A stretch of DNA of 64,000 nucleotides from Reticulascus tulasneorum (Eukaryota > Ascomycota > Sordariomycetes > Glomerellales > Reticulascaceae): assembly GCA_001557505.1 (NCBI GenBank), contig LSAX01000004.1:3472001-3536000 (forward strand), given 5' to 3'. How positions within the stretch are numbered: the first letter of the stretch is position 1; every line of letters starts with the position of its first letter. Both the position numbers and the translations under genes were made by a program. Of this stretch, positions 47,126-58,434 are shown one piece after another. The notes beneath the pieces were generated by a model. It had not been told where the DNA came from and did not search any database. It worked only from the letters and a program-made list of their open reading frames with translations.

Positions 47126-48915
47126 TCAAGCAGCCGCACTAACCGCTGTGGCCGCTGCGACCGGCGGCTCGATCTCTCCTTCCATATTCCTCTCTGAGTC
47201 TTCCACCTTTGCCACGTCCCGGTCAACCGCGTCACCAGAAGCAGCATCTTCCTCTTTGTGATCCCCCATTCCCACGCTGTCGATCCAGTGCCAGTACTGA
47301 ACGAGTCCAGTCCCGCTGCGGTCGAAAATGGCCTTGTCGTCATCAATGCCATCCTTTAGACCTTTATCTCCGCTCTCGGCACCCTCAATGCCTGGTTTAC
47401 CGATGTGTGCGCCATCTACGAGCTCCCCAACCCAAGTCCTCGCAACCGGGATGTTATTCGCTCTAAGCAGCTGCAGATGGGATCGGAGGTTAATTCTCAA
47501 AGCACGCTCCGGCTCCACAGAGTTGAAGATCTTTTTCGTGATCCAAGGGAACAAGATGCCGAAATCCGACTGGCTTAAGTGGGTCGATTCCTCAACGTAG
47601 AAGAAGTTTGGCTCGGGAAGGCGGACACCGCTGGGTCTCTCATAGACCTGTGGTTGCACAACTTTCGCCGATGGGTCAGGAGACAGAATTCGAGCGGTGA
47701 CATGCAAATGCTCCTTCCACTTGAAGAATGCTTCCGACTCGACGGCTAGAAGAGCGGTGCCGCCAGGTGCAGAGGGGACGTCGGCATAGACCGGGAGGGG
47801 AAGGTTGAAGAGGGCCGAAGAACCTGGAGCGATCAGGGGAAAGCACCACATGTCCAGGAGCATGGTGACGTTCTTCTCGGTGATTTGTTTGCTGAGCTCG
47901 GAGTCCTTGCGTGGCACAAAAAGCGGCTTTTCCATAGCAGCGAGCTCAGGCGAGCCGGCATAATACGTGCTCTTCAGGAGCTGCACCATGGAGGCAGAGC
48001 CAAAACTGTGCCCAGCGAATATTATGCTCCCCGGGTCCTGTACGTGCATCTTCCCAACGAAAGGAGCTAGGCTTAGCGTGGAGGTGTTCAGGTTCGTGAA
48101 GGAGTCACCCCGGTCCATCCCAACAATCGCTGCATGTATCAATCCCAGCTCCCACAGGCGAATTCTTAGCTGCTCCTCACGCATCAGGTAGATTTCGGGC
48201 TTGGGCTCGTGGGCGATCCGGTTGTAAGGCACCACTCGCCGAGTGTTCCGAATAAAGTATCGATCCTGCTCGCTCGGTATTCGCACGAACGAAGCGACAG
48301 CACTGCCGTCTCGATGCTCGGGGCAGATGACCATTACACCATGCGAAGCCAGAGAGCCTACGAGGTGGGAATATGTATTCCGGTTGCCTCCCAGGCCGTG
48401 CGAAAATATCATGGTAGGCCACCGTCCGTTCTCGGTGTTGGGCGTCAGGAGCTCGGCATTCTTGTGGACGGGTATTGAGGTATAATGGAGGTGTCGAGGG
48501 AAAAATCTTTGGGTTCATGGTTAGCTGCGAGGACTGCGCCGTTCCACCACAAGTGGCAGCAGATAAGGGTAGGCATGAGTACTCACGAGACGACTTCCGC
48601 GAGGAGCGCTCCCAGGCCAATGAACTTCGTGTAGGCGGACACATGATGGCGCTGCGGGGCTGGCAGCCAGGTTATCCTCTTGCCATCCGAGTCTGGCTGT
48701 GCTGGGTAGAAGACGCGGAACAAAACGGTATCGATTTCGGCAGCGTTGGCGGGAGCGTCACTGGGTCCGTTCAATTCGGAGACTGGGATCTCGACATCGA
48801 CAGTTCCAACCTTGTGAGGGCCAGAATATTCTGGGAGCGCTGGCACCGGGCTCAGCTTGGAGAGATAGGAAGTTAACTTGGCGGTAGCGGAGGGTTCGGC
48901 GGTAATCGACGTCAT
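47126..48915 (-). CDS. PAF-acetylhydrolase-like serine esterase
   Basis: A serine hydrolase of 569 residues in exons 48587-48915 and 47126-48506. It belongs to the plasma/type II platelet-activating-factor acetylhydrolase family, which hydrolyses short or oxidised acyl chains of phospholipids. The nucleophile elbow is GHSFGSASMVQLL. The oxyanion segment FSHGLGGNRNTYSHL comes earlier, and a conserved CPEHRDGSA follows it. An Asp/His completing the triad is expected; HLSQSDFGILFPW near residue 430 fits the His region. There is no signal peptide, so the fungal enzyme is probably intracellular. The N-terminal VFYPA segment is typical. The C-terminal 60 residues are acidic and low in complexity. 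Confidence 0.9.
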
Positions 48916-49670
48916 TGTCGCTGCATGGGCCTATCGTGGGGTGGAATGGAGGAGCGAATCGCCGCGAATACGAGACGAGGAGGGCGGAATCCCGACAGAC
49001 ATGCAATTCCGAGGCGTGGGAAGATGTATGGAAGGAAAAGAGTAAGAAACGCAAGAGCAAAAATATGTACAAGAGCCGACGGAAGAGGTCGCAAGATCCT
49101 TATCTCTTGGTGTTTTGTCACACCGGTCGCAAATGCCGTTGCGGCAGCAGGGTCGCGATAGCGTTGCGGAACAGCGAGGAGTCCCGATTATGCACGGGTC
49201 GTCGTCACACTGATTGATTGACAGCTGAAAAGTTCACCACAGTCACACCGCCACAATTGATTGGATTTCTTTAATACAGCTGAGGGTCGATATGGAAGAA
49301 ATCTATGCTGGGAATCCTTGGAAAATCTAAAAGAACGACAGGAAATAGCCCCCGAGCTGAGGCGACAATTGAGAATTTTCTTGAAACGAGAGCAGCGACA
49401 GAAAGAAAATCTTGGTCGAGGCGCTGGGGCCATAACAAAAAATGAAAAATCGGGGGATGATGACAGCGGCGGGCCCCTTTCACATGCACTGGAAACCAAG
49501 GAACTTTGGTCTGTCATGGACACGGAGCCAATTGAATCACTCGAAATCGGTGTTGGTCTTGTGGCCACTTGCTAAATGCGGCCAGGGCCAGTCAGCCTCA
49601 AGAACGGAGGGTCTGTCGAATGCGGAAGTGGCGTTGATCACGAGACTCGTCACGAGGTAGGATAAGATAA
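48916..49670. other. Intergenic, left flank of the transposon
   Basis: About 755 bp from the esterase start to the transposon. A 104-codon plus frame at 49261-49575 shows no domain and is not called. Confidence 0.4.
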
Positions 49671-49680
49671 TAATGTCACT

Positions 49681-49706
49681 GTTCAAAAGTCTCCGGTCCA
49701 CCCCAC
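49681..49706 (+). repeat. Left terminal inverted repeat core
   Basis: 26-bp core identical in inverted orientation to 51052-51077. Confidence 0.93.
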
Positions 49707-49827
49707 TTTTTACCCAGCCACCTGCATTTCTCTAGATTGAAGACTTAAATTTTAACAAATCATAATTAAATCTAGAAAAATGCGAGGCAATTAGAGATTA
49801 CTATAGATAGTAGCTAAGTTCCTGATC

Positions 49828-50983
49828 TTAATATTTCGTATACCACCCCCTAGCTTTTTTCACGGCTGCGAGCCTACGGGGCAGAGAGTCAATCAGGCGG
49901 TTAATCAAGCCTTGGTCAACTGCCCACCACGCCTCCTTGAGAACACGCTTGAATTCCTCGATATCAAGCTGGTTTTTCTTCATTTCCCAGATATCAAGGT
50001 AATTCTTGCTGATCCAACGTTTCATTGAAGCCCAAACATGCTCAATTGGGTTAAGATCTGGGCTGTGGGCTGGCCAGTCTTCAAGGAGCTCGATTGCATG
50101 GTTTAATAGCCACTCCATCGTAGAATTCGACTTATGAATCTTTGCATTATCTTGCTGGAAATGCCGTGTCCCGTCATATATTGGTAATAGACCATCCTTA
50201 AGAGCCTTCTGATAACTCCAAGAGCTATAGCCGCCTTTTTGGGGAGGGTTATAGTCACGTTCCATCACGATAAGTTCGGTTCTTCCACCTTGCCATACCC
50301 CCCCCCAGACCATGACCGATATATTCGCTTTGACATGATCTGTAAGGTTTACAAAACCTCGGTTCCATTTCTGAGAGGATATTCGAAAGACCCAAGCCGT
50401 TGGGCTGCTCGTATTATTTTGGCATGAAGATTCATCGGTGAATATAGCCTAGAGGTGATGGTGGTCAAAAATCGCCGTTTGTAACAGAATCTTTGCTGCC
50501 ACTTACACGAACCAAATCGTCAATAGATTCCAACCAAAAACATGAAAAGTTATACCGGTCTCTAGCACAGTCAACTGTGAGTGGTATCCGCTTGAGTGCT
50601 CTCCATTTGCGGTACTTTTGCTCGCGTAATGCTGGACGAACTGTTGAGCGTGATGTTTTCCGACTTAGAACCTTGGCGAGCTGTATATATGTAAGTCGGG
50701 GGTCCCGCTTGGCCAATTGAACCATATACCGTCTTTCCCGACGAGTAAGAGCCCTAGGACGTCCACTTCGAGGCCTTGACTCAAGAGATGCTGAAGTTGT
50801 GAGCCGTTGAAGTGTATCTTGGATCACAGAACGCGAAACGCCAAACGCGTTCGCCACGACGCGTTGGCTAGCCCCGGCAGCCAACGCTCCACAAATCGCC
50901 GCACGGGCAAGAGGACTTAACTCCTGGCTTCTTTGACGTCCAGCGGTCAAAATACGACCGAGATCATTCAAATTGACTGACAT
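49828..50983 (-). CDS. Tc1-like DDE transposase
   Basis: Intact transposase of 365 residues in exons 50507-50983 and 49828-50448; the intron starts GTAAGT and ends CTCTAG, in phase 0. The N-terminal half has two helix-turn-helix-like parts: ELSPLARAAICGALAAGASQRVVANAFGVSRSVIQ, with a GRPRALTRRERR hinge. The catalytic residues are the Asp of IFTDESS, the Asp of QQDNAKIH, and the Glu of SPDLNPIEH. By my count 35 residues separate the second Asp from the Glu, one more than the usual Tc1 DD34E spacing. A nine-G run (VWGGV) keeps frame. With both ends present, the copy could be active; whether it moves is unknown. Confidence 0.92.
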
Positions 50984-51051
50984 TTGGCTTAGTTCTATAT
51001 GTTGGAAGATTTGTAAGGGTTGGTGGTGGATTGGAAAAAGCGCGTAAAGTG

Positions 51052-51077
51052 GTGGGGTGGACCGGAGACTTTTGAAC
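51052..51077 (-). repeat. Right terminal inverted repeat core
   Basis: Perfect inverted copy of 49681-49706. The outer end continues CCCCGACTG to the flanking TA. Confidence 0.93.
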
Positions 51078-51087
51078 CCCGACTGTA

Positions 51088-52740
51088 GCTTTATACAGGT
51101 ATCTACTCGGGAAAGGGTCGTTGCTTAACTATCATGAGATGCCACCTCGTCGAATCCAGGGACGCCTCCCCAGCTATTCGCGGAAACCGCGCCTCCATTA
51201 TGTCCTCGGCACCTCGGAGCCCTTGACAAACCACTCCCACTGTCCCTCCTGCCCGAGCTTCACCATCCGCAGCCGAGCTGCCCACTCGTTCTTCAGGGCG
51301 CGGCCCTCGAACGGCTCGCGCGCCACCCACCCTGGTTTTGGTTACAAGCAACTAACCTAGTCCTGTTCGAACCCGCCAAGCATGACTACCTGAATGGCAG
51401 TAGTAAATGCGCTTTTAACAGGTGCCTTGAGTCGAAACGCTTAGTAAGAAGCCTGAAATAGGCACTGCCCTTCCACCCCGCCCAGGCCAATTTCTTTTTT
51501 AAATTACTGGCTAAACAAGGCCAGTGTTCATCACATCCATTCGGGCGCAGAGGCACGAGTTTCAATTGAAGCCTGGTTGGCCACTGCCAAGGGAGAACTC
51601 AATGCGTCCCTCTATTTTGCCAACCTGCCTGTCCCACCTGCTTCACCTCTACTATTTATTCCAGCTCTTCTGAGAGGATAGTTTGTTGTTCCACTATCCC
51701 GCAGGTAATGTGTACTCCATAAGAAAATTATTTGAACACACAGCAAGCTCAGAAAAAGATCTCCTATCAAAACCAAAGACAGCAGCTAATACAATTTAAA
51801 CAAGCAGAGAGTAAAAGCAAGTGGAAAGGAGGCCAAGTATATGGTGTAAGAGTCAAGAGACGGATTACTGTAATTGTATCCCAATTTTATGTGCTTTAGC
51901 AACTATGATTGGGGTGGCAGAATAAGGTTCCCAGAGCCACAGTCAACACATCACGCATACTCACTGCATAGGTTTGCACAGCTTACAGCAGCAGCAGCAG
52001 CAGCAGCGCTTGCCCACTCACGCAGATAGTAATGTCTGAGGCAAGATTCGGGCTGTATATTAGGCTGTATTGCTGGCTATGTCGCTTCTTAGCTTGTGGG
52101 GTACTGCTTCTTCCTTTGGTGGGCGATGTGACCCCGCATATAAAGATGGGCGGTATCCAGCAGGAAATCCGGTAGTGGTTAGATTCGCCGCAGGCACAGA
52201 CGGGTAGCCTAGAGCCTCCGACCCTATGGCATTGCCGAGAGTGAGCCAATGTGAGAGACGGAAGTTGGGAAGCGCAAAATAGCGGTACATTGTATTGAAG
52301 ACAGCTAGCCCCGCCGTCTTCAATGCCCCAGAATCTACTGGCCGACAGGTTTTCGTTCGCGACATACTTACCCCAAAGCCGGAGACGACGGGATCAGTCA
52401 GACATGGATTTTCCATTTTTAAACACGTAAATAGCAATTTCTTATCTCTACCATGTCAAGTGAAATGCAGTCAACCAACGGGCGGAACCGTGGATGAATT
52501 CAGAAGTGCTATCTCCCGTTGCGGGTGAAGCAGGTATGTGGCGAAGCAACAAGAGAACCAACAACCCAGCCCTCCAGAATATCCGGCCCGTAGGGTCGAT
52601 AAACTTACATAACTCGGCAAGTCGGGTTGAAAATAATACGTCTCAGGGCATTCATATAGGGGGCGAAATATCTGCCTAACCCCTTTGCCTCATGTTGTTA
52701 TTGCCAAGGTCATTCCCATTCATTCTTTAACCAAGCTACA
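51088..52740. other. Intergenic, with a possible gene remnant and a CAG run
   Basis: About 1.65 kb. Immediately beside the transposon, the minus frame 51198-51331 has protein-like composition (REPFEGRALKNEWAARL, GQWEWFVKGSEVPR) after a good CCAG acceptor. It could be the last exon of a lost gene, but I cannot name the family. A (CAG)7 run lies at 51986-52006. Nothing else is supported. Confidence 0.45.
51986..52006. repeat. (CAG)7 microsatellite
   Basis: Seven perfect CAG units, in a region without a supported gene. Confidence 0.9.
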
Positions 52741-54918
52741 ATGGAAAGATATACGTTGAGGAGACCCGCTAAAAACGAAGACTGCCTGATGTCAAACCTC
52801 CCAAAGAAGCATGATCAGATTCGTCCAAATGACATATTTGTACCTTCACCGAGACACCTGACATCCCATTTCACACTTCATCCGTCGTTGCAAGACGGCG
52901 GTTCATACTCGACAAATTCAGAGAGCATAGAAGCCAAGGCTGAAGTTACCAGAATTACTACCTCAGACATCCGGAGTGTATTTGTACGAGAGCATATACT
53001 GCTCCGGTTTTGGTTCTTTGAGCTTGGGGCAGTCCTACTCTGTCTTAGTAGCATTGGTGTTATTGCGGTTGTCCTCTACTATGAGGATGGTAGCCTTCTT
53101 ACTAATTGGACGTTCCCTGCGTCTCTCAACACCGTCATATCAACTCTTGGAGCAATTGCGAGGACGACACTAGCTTTTGCCATCAGTGCCTGCATTGGCC
53201 AGCAGAAGTGGAATTGGTTTAAGCGCCGCCCAGATCGCTTAATTGCCTTTGACAGATTTGACGATGCCAGCCGTGGACCGGGTGGCAGTGCTAGACTCAT
53301 TTTGTGGTTGGGGGTGCGGCATTGGGCAAGTTTGGGTGCTCTCGTGAGCATTATTCTGCTCGGGTTTGAACCCTTTTTGCAAGCCATCGTGGCATATTCT
53401 GGCGACTTCCAGAGCGCTAATGACAACTCGGACATTTTAATCAGTAGAGCTGAGCGAGTCGATGTCGGGAAATTCATGAAGTACGCTGATGACCCACTAG
53501 CACTTGGTATTATCGACTCGCATAATTTCTTCCTTCACAACTATGCTACATTTCCCGATGTAGGCATGCTTGCCGCTTTCTACGGAGCACTGTACAACTC
53601 TACTTCTCTGGCAAAGCAATCTGTCTCTTTCAGTTGTAGAACAGGAAACTGCACATGGCCTTTGTATACTTCTCTTGCTGTTTGTAGCGACTGTCGCGAC
53701 GTTCAGAGTCATGTCCAACGAGAGTCGGCGTTTGGGTATGGCACAGATGTCCTTCAGGATAGCAGCACGGCACAACGCGTAGACAATTACACTCGGTTCT
53801 ACTTGAAGGACAACCATATCAAGAACTATAACGGTTTCATCGAAGGTTCACGCGGCTCCGAGACGCTTCTCACTGCTAATTTCACTGCCAATCCTCGGCA
53901 GACAATCGCCTTTCAGAACTCGACCACATTGATCATCGTCTTTACCATTTTGCGATCGGCTGAAAGTTATGGAGCAAACAAAACCCCCTGGGAAGAAACC
54001 AGCGTCGCTGCGACGGAATGTGCTCTCTTCTTTTGTATCAATGCGTACCGATCTTTCGCCGAGGAAGGCATCCTGAACGAGACTGTCTTGCGATCGTGGA
54101 CTGAAAGAGAGCCGCTATCCTGGGAGCCCTACCTTGACTATAAGCCACCAACTACTATCAATGAGACTGCTTATATGGAAGCAATGACGATTTGGGATAA
54201 AGGGTTGGGACACACGTTATTCGATCCTTGGAATGCAGTGCCTCGCACCGACTTGCAACTGTTGATTCCGAGAGCTGAGGCCGTGAACTTAGCCCTGCCT
54301 ATGAATTATGCTTTGCAGTATAATTTATCACAGTCTACCGTGGCTTCAACAATCTCCTGGCTGACGGAACTGTCCATATACAACCCAAATCTTCCGGCCT
54401 TCCCAAGCCCCAACCACTCAAAACCCGCCCAGCCTCGGCTCATGTATCCAGTACTGGAGCCATATCATGCGCATCTGTCTCCGCTCGTTGAGGGCTTGTG
54501 GAACTCGGCAAATCTAAGCATAACTTTCGAGAATCTGGCAAAGAGCTTCTCAAACTGGATCCGGGACTCGGGAGGAACCTCACAATCCGGCAATATGGAC
54601 GAGTGGGTAATCCGAACTCGCATAAGATGGGCTTATCTTGCACTTCCCTTGGTTTCAATCGTTTCTGGCATTTTATTCACCTTTCTTTCGATACTCGAGA
54701 CATGGAGACTGAAGATGGAACCGTGGAAGTGTGGATCTCTAGCAACGATAACTCATGCGCTGGATGGTGAGACTCAAGCACTACTGAGGGATGCAGACGG
54801 TCGTGGACATCTCAAGCAATTCGCCAGGCAGACTCTAGTCAAGTTCGAAGATAGTGGTCGTAGACTTGAGTTAAGTGCTGGGATTCCTTGCTCCTCTGAT
54901 GTGCTGCAAAAAATATGA
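52741..54918 (+). CDS. DUF3176-type fungal membrane protein
   Basis: This single-exon gene encodes 725 residues. The N-terminal region has three hydrophobic segments (ELGAVLLCLSSIGVIAVVL, then ISTLGAIARTTLAFAIS, then WASLGALVSIILLGFEPF). Between the second and third are QQKWNWF and FDRFDDASRGPGGSARL, the signature I associate with the DUF3176 family. A large, cysteine- and N-glycosylation-site-rich loop follows (CRTGNCTWPLYTSLAVC), and a fourth helix near the C-terminus (LALPLVSIVSGILFTFLSILE) precedes a cytosolic tail. The family has no known function. It stands next to a broken gene and the membrane-protein copy 2. Confidence 0.88.
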   Translation: MERYTLRRPAKNEDCLMSNLPKKHDQIRPNDIFVPSPRHLTSHFTLHPSLQDGGSYSTNSESIEAKAEVTRITTSDIRSVFVREHILLRFWFFELGAVLLCLSSIGVIAVVLYYEDGSLLTNWTFPASLNTVISTLGAIARTTLAFAISACIGQQKWNWFKRRPDRLIAFDRFDDASRGPGGSARLILWLGVRHWASLGALVSIILLGFEPFLQAIVAYSGDFQSANDNSDILISRAERVDVGKFMKYADDPLALGIIDSHNFFLHNYATFPDVGMLAAFYGALYNSTSLAKQSVSFSCRTGNCTWPLYTSLAVCSDCRDVQSHVQRESAFGYGTDVLQDSSTAQRVDNYTRFYLKDNHIKNYNGFIEGSRGSETLLTANFTANPRQTIAFQNSTTLIIVFTILRSAESYGANKTPWEETSVAATECALFFCINAYRSFAEEGILNETVLRSWTEREPLSWEPYLDYKPPTTINETAYMEAMTIWDKGLGHTLFDPWNAVPRTDLQLLIPRAEAVNLALPMNYALQYNLSQSTVASTISWLTELSIYNPNLPAFPSPNHSKPAQPRLMYPVLEPYHAHLSPLVEGLWNSANLSITFENLAKSFSNWIRDSGGTSQSGNMDEWVIRTRIRWAYLALPLVSIVSGILFTFLSILETWRLKMEPWKCGSLATITHALDGETQALLRDADGRGHLKQFARQTLVKFEDSGRRLELSAGIPCSSDVLQKI

Positions 54919-55087
54919 GGTGAAAGTTAAAATGGGAAGTGATAAAATACTGGCCATACAATAATGAACAAGTCTTTTAGTGGCGACCTAAAGCAAATCC
55001 TAGTCATTCCTACCGTTCCGTTTTCCGAATTCGTGCCACATGATAGATATTCGCTTGCCATCAAAAGTTCGAATACATGGGTTCCAG

Positions 55088-55977
55088 TTACCCTCGACCC
55101 ACTCCAACCTTGGACCATGGAGGAAGAAAGGTGGTGTGTGCACGATCCGGTGTCAGGACTGCGGCCAGGACAGTGGCGATGCTCTCAAGAGCATCGAGAT
55201 TGCCGCCTTCGACCAGCATACTGTCGTAGTGCTCCCGGACCATATCCACCGACCAAGTCTCAGTTGATATACGGTCAATATGCAACAAATCGGAAATACG
55301 CTGCAGCGAGGAGTTAAAATCTCGTATTGTGTTAGGATCCAAAGCACAAAAGTCCGAATATGACAAGCCTCCGCCAAGACCACCTCTAAAGTTTGCTTCG
55401 ATCCAGTCGGAACCGTGATTTGTGAGTGCGAGCGATATAGCGTCGATGGTTGACTCAAAGCACTGAATAACGTCTGCAGTCACTTTGGAGACAGAGCCTG
55501 GCAACAAATCGCGGCTGCCACGCAGAATTTCGATGCTTCGCTATATCTCATCTTTCAGAGCATAAAGCTCTCTGCGCAGCCTGGAAACGTGCTCAGTGGG
55601 CCTGGGGTATCTTTCGTACGTCGATGAGCCGGCTTCAGCCAAATGAGGGCTTAGAAATTTCATGTTGTTGGTCTCGTACTCATTGAAATCACTATAAATT
55701 ATCAGCAAATAGTCTTGGGAACTGGTAACACGGGTCGCGTGAGAGTACTTACACCTGCATGATAGGTAGGAAGTCATCCATGTGCTTCTCAGACTCCCCC
55801 AATGATTCCACAAATTTGCCCAATTCGGCCCAGTACACGCTGCCGAATCTCCCCCGAGTCTCGTCCCTCATGCATTCCTGTATCTTGTTCTGCGTGTCTA
55901 GTAGTTTGACTCTTAGCCCTGACATCCATTCGTATAGACCCGGGTCTAGGGGTATGTTACTCGCCGACCGCGGGTTG
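55088..55977 (-). pseudogene. Unknown hydrophilic protein, interrupted by TAG
   Basis: Two coding-like segments join by a normal intron (donor after 55753, acceptor before 55691) into a helical, mostly hydrophilic protein of unknown family. It includes GLYEWMSGLRVKLLDTQNKIQ and SSLQRISDLLHIDRIS. An in-frame TAG at 55541-55543 separates EHVSRLRRELYALKDEI from RSIEILRGSRDLLPGS, with coding quality similar on both sides. The 5' end has no ATG in frame before stops near 55990, so a first exon is missing or unrecognised. It could be a broken gene or one whose TAG arose by a C-to-T change in CAG. Confidence 0.55.
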
Positions 55978-56028
55978 CCGGCGTGTTGAGATCATTAGTG
56001 GCTGGCCCGACGGAGCACTTGGCTGCCA

Positions 56029-58434
56029 CTAAGTAATTGTTCGCTCCATCTCTATCGGAATCGTGGTTGTCGGGCTCCTATCAGACGGGCTTGTCGGCAT
56101 GTCGGTATTTGTCTCGGTACGAGTGATTGCGGTGCCGGGCTCACTATTGCTGCTGAGACTCTGCAATTCTGTCGTATGCACTTGGATTGTGTTCTTTTCC
56201 GTCGCTTTTACTTGAACGGATGGCAATAGCAGCTTCGGATGTTCGGGGTCAGATATGTCCAGAGGACTCAAAGTCTCTCCAAATAGAGTGTAGGGCACAA
56301 TTTCCGCCCCTGCTGACCAAGTCCCCATTCCGAGCTCCTCGTGGGCAAGTCTTTGAAGTTGTAGAGCATCATTGGTCCGCCATTCAAGTTGCTGGTAGGG
56401 CTTGATCATAAATCTCCTCCTCAAAAATGACATAAGAGGGTCAAGTGCGAACGATGTGATGATGACAATAGCCCCCACTATAACAACGAACAAGATGCCG
56501 AACAAACTGAAGGATGTATACTCCGTGCTCAGGATTTTCTATAGCACGATCAGTGGACTGCAGTTAGTTTTGATATTTGCTCCACGTACCTGGTTATTAC
56601 ATAGGCTGACGGTTTCAGGATTTTCTGGCTTTCTATTGATCCATGGTATAACTGCAGCATCCGCTGGTCCAGCTGCGGCAAGTAGCAAAGATCCTTGAAG
56701 GGAAGCCATGATGATGTTGTGCCAATGCTGGACTTCTAGCATCCATTGGTTATCGGGGATGGTGCCCTGAAGGCTTCGCGGGCCCCGTCTATCCCTCACA
56801 AGAAGTGAGTGTGAACCTAGACTATCAACCATGGCCGCGAGCCATTCTGATCCAAAGCCGGACAAGAATGCCCAGTCTATTCGTCTGGCTGCCACCTCAC
56901 TACCCCTAAAGGCTGTTATTATAGCAGGATCGGCATGGGCTAGAGCAGACGTAAGGGGCCCACAACGAGAACCTTCTGGTCCGCTAGGGTTGCATAGTTG
57001 GAAGGAGGTTTTGCAGCCAAGTGGGGATGCTGCATCACCCTGCATATATACGGGTGTTTTGAATGGGCGTATTGTAGGGTCGTCGTTACTCGTAACAATG
57101 GTGCGGTAACCAACGACTGTCGAAGCATGGAACCAAGGATCGTTGACTATGTGGCCGAACTGGACTCCATTGGACGATAAGAAGAACAAAGCCATGTCCG
57201 CATCCCGGTGCTCAAGCTCTGGGACTGGTACAAAGTCATTTATCCCTGCGAGAGCTGACGTAGGCGACCAGTACGCTGACATGACGCTGCATGATAAATT
57301 TGTTAGCAATGATAAGTATGTTGTATAACTCCTCTGAACTCGGCATATGCGAAGACAGATGATATTGAAGTGGTGGGTTTGGGAGATAGTTACCCTATGC
57401 TGTAGTCTGGCTGAGCGTTGGCAGCTTGTACGTATATTTGATCGGCGATAATATCATTGGAGGCCTCGTACGTAAAGTTTGCTCTGACCGTGCGTCCATA
57501 ATGATATCTCGTGTAAGACCTATCCCCTGACCGATTGAATTTCGATGTGTACCCCTCGGTTACCAGCGGTGCGCAGTGCGTAACTCTCCGGATTTGGAAT
57601 CGTTCTTCCGGGGGGGCGTTCATTCCAAAGTCATCATGACTGTCAAGCAATCCTGTATCAATATAAATATTCTTATCTGGGTTCTTGCAGATCTTGGGGT
57701 TGAAAGGACAGCTAGCATTTGTCAAGACAATGGGTGGGAGGAGGCGTGGCTTGACGAATGTTTTGCATCCGAAAAGGCCAGAGGCTTCCTTTTGGGGCGC
57801 ATAACATTGCTGCACGTAGTTTGCCCAGTTGTTATTGAGCTTCGACAAGTATGGGAAGTAGTCCTCCGTCAGAATGGTCGGATCGCTTACGTCCAGCGTA
57901 GTTTCGTTTGTGGTAGCGCAATTAACTCCGGACAGGAGTACCTCAGTCCCAATGCCTCCCGACACGGCCGACGAGAAACCGCTGGCCACTGTGAATGAAA
58001 TGACACAGAGAAGGGTAACAAGAACGACGAAGATGAGACGTAGGTAAGGTTTCGCAGCCTTTGTCCTCCACACTAAAAAGAGGTATGCAAGGGTGATAAG
58101 CCCGCTTTCAGGGCTTGCCGAGTTGCGAAGCATTGCCTGGCGCTGGTGGTGGAGTGCATCTTGTGGCTCCTTGCTTGAGAAGTAAAAGTGCAGGACTAGG
58201 CAAAGAATTCTCCAGAAACGACTGCCGACTGTTGATGGCGGTTAGAATATGACCAAATGTGTCATTCGGTTCTCAGGGCATCATCTACTTACCCCATGCA
58301 ACAAAGAAAGCTATGAAAGCGATCAAGAGTGTCCCGCCTATTCGGTCCAAAGTTAGGGTAGCACCCATCGTCGGCCCACGGGACCAGTTAGTCCACACCC
58401 CGACGTACACGGGATAGTGGGGTGTCTCGTCCAT
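56029..58434 (-). CDS. Fungal multi-pass membrane protein, copy 2
   Basis: An uncharacterised membrane protein of 727 residues. Exons are 58293-58434, 57394-58228, 56590-57286 and 56029-56538, all in phase. It is a paralogue of the gene at 4809-7001, as seen in GVWTNWS near the start, HHQRQAMLRNS, SCPFNPKIC, EVQHWHN and WRTNDALQLQRLAHEELG. Predicted helices lie near residues 30-55, 90-120 and at the last exon start. The loop between carries many cysteines and NxS/T sites. Introns 2 and 3 match the two introns of copy 1 in position and phase; intron 1 is unique to this copy. No catalytic motif is visible. Confidence 0.87.

Larger units (their letters stand above)
49671..51087 (-). mobile_element. 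Tc1-type DNA transposon, complete
   Basis: About 1.4 kb, bounded by TA dinucleotides at 49671-49672 and 51086-51087, as expected for Tc1/mariner target-site duplication. A 26-bp inverted repeat matches perfectly: GTTCAAAAGTCTCCGGTCCA... at 49681-49706 and its complement at 51052-51077. The outermost 8-9 bp of the left end have diverged from the right end. The element holds one transposase gene on the minus strand. Confidence 0.93.

Noticed and set aside
49261..49575. 104-codon plus frame beside the transposon
   Set aside because: Charged low-information sequence, no domain, no conserved start context.
51103..51351. 82-codon minus frame MLVTKTRVGG...
   Set aside because: It is an out-of-frame shadow of the better-looking 51198-51331 segment and is Gly/Arg/Ala rich from GC content.
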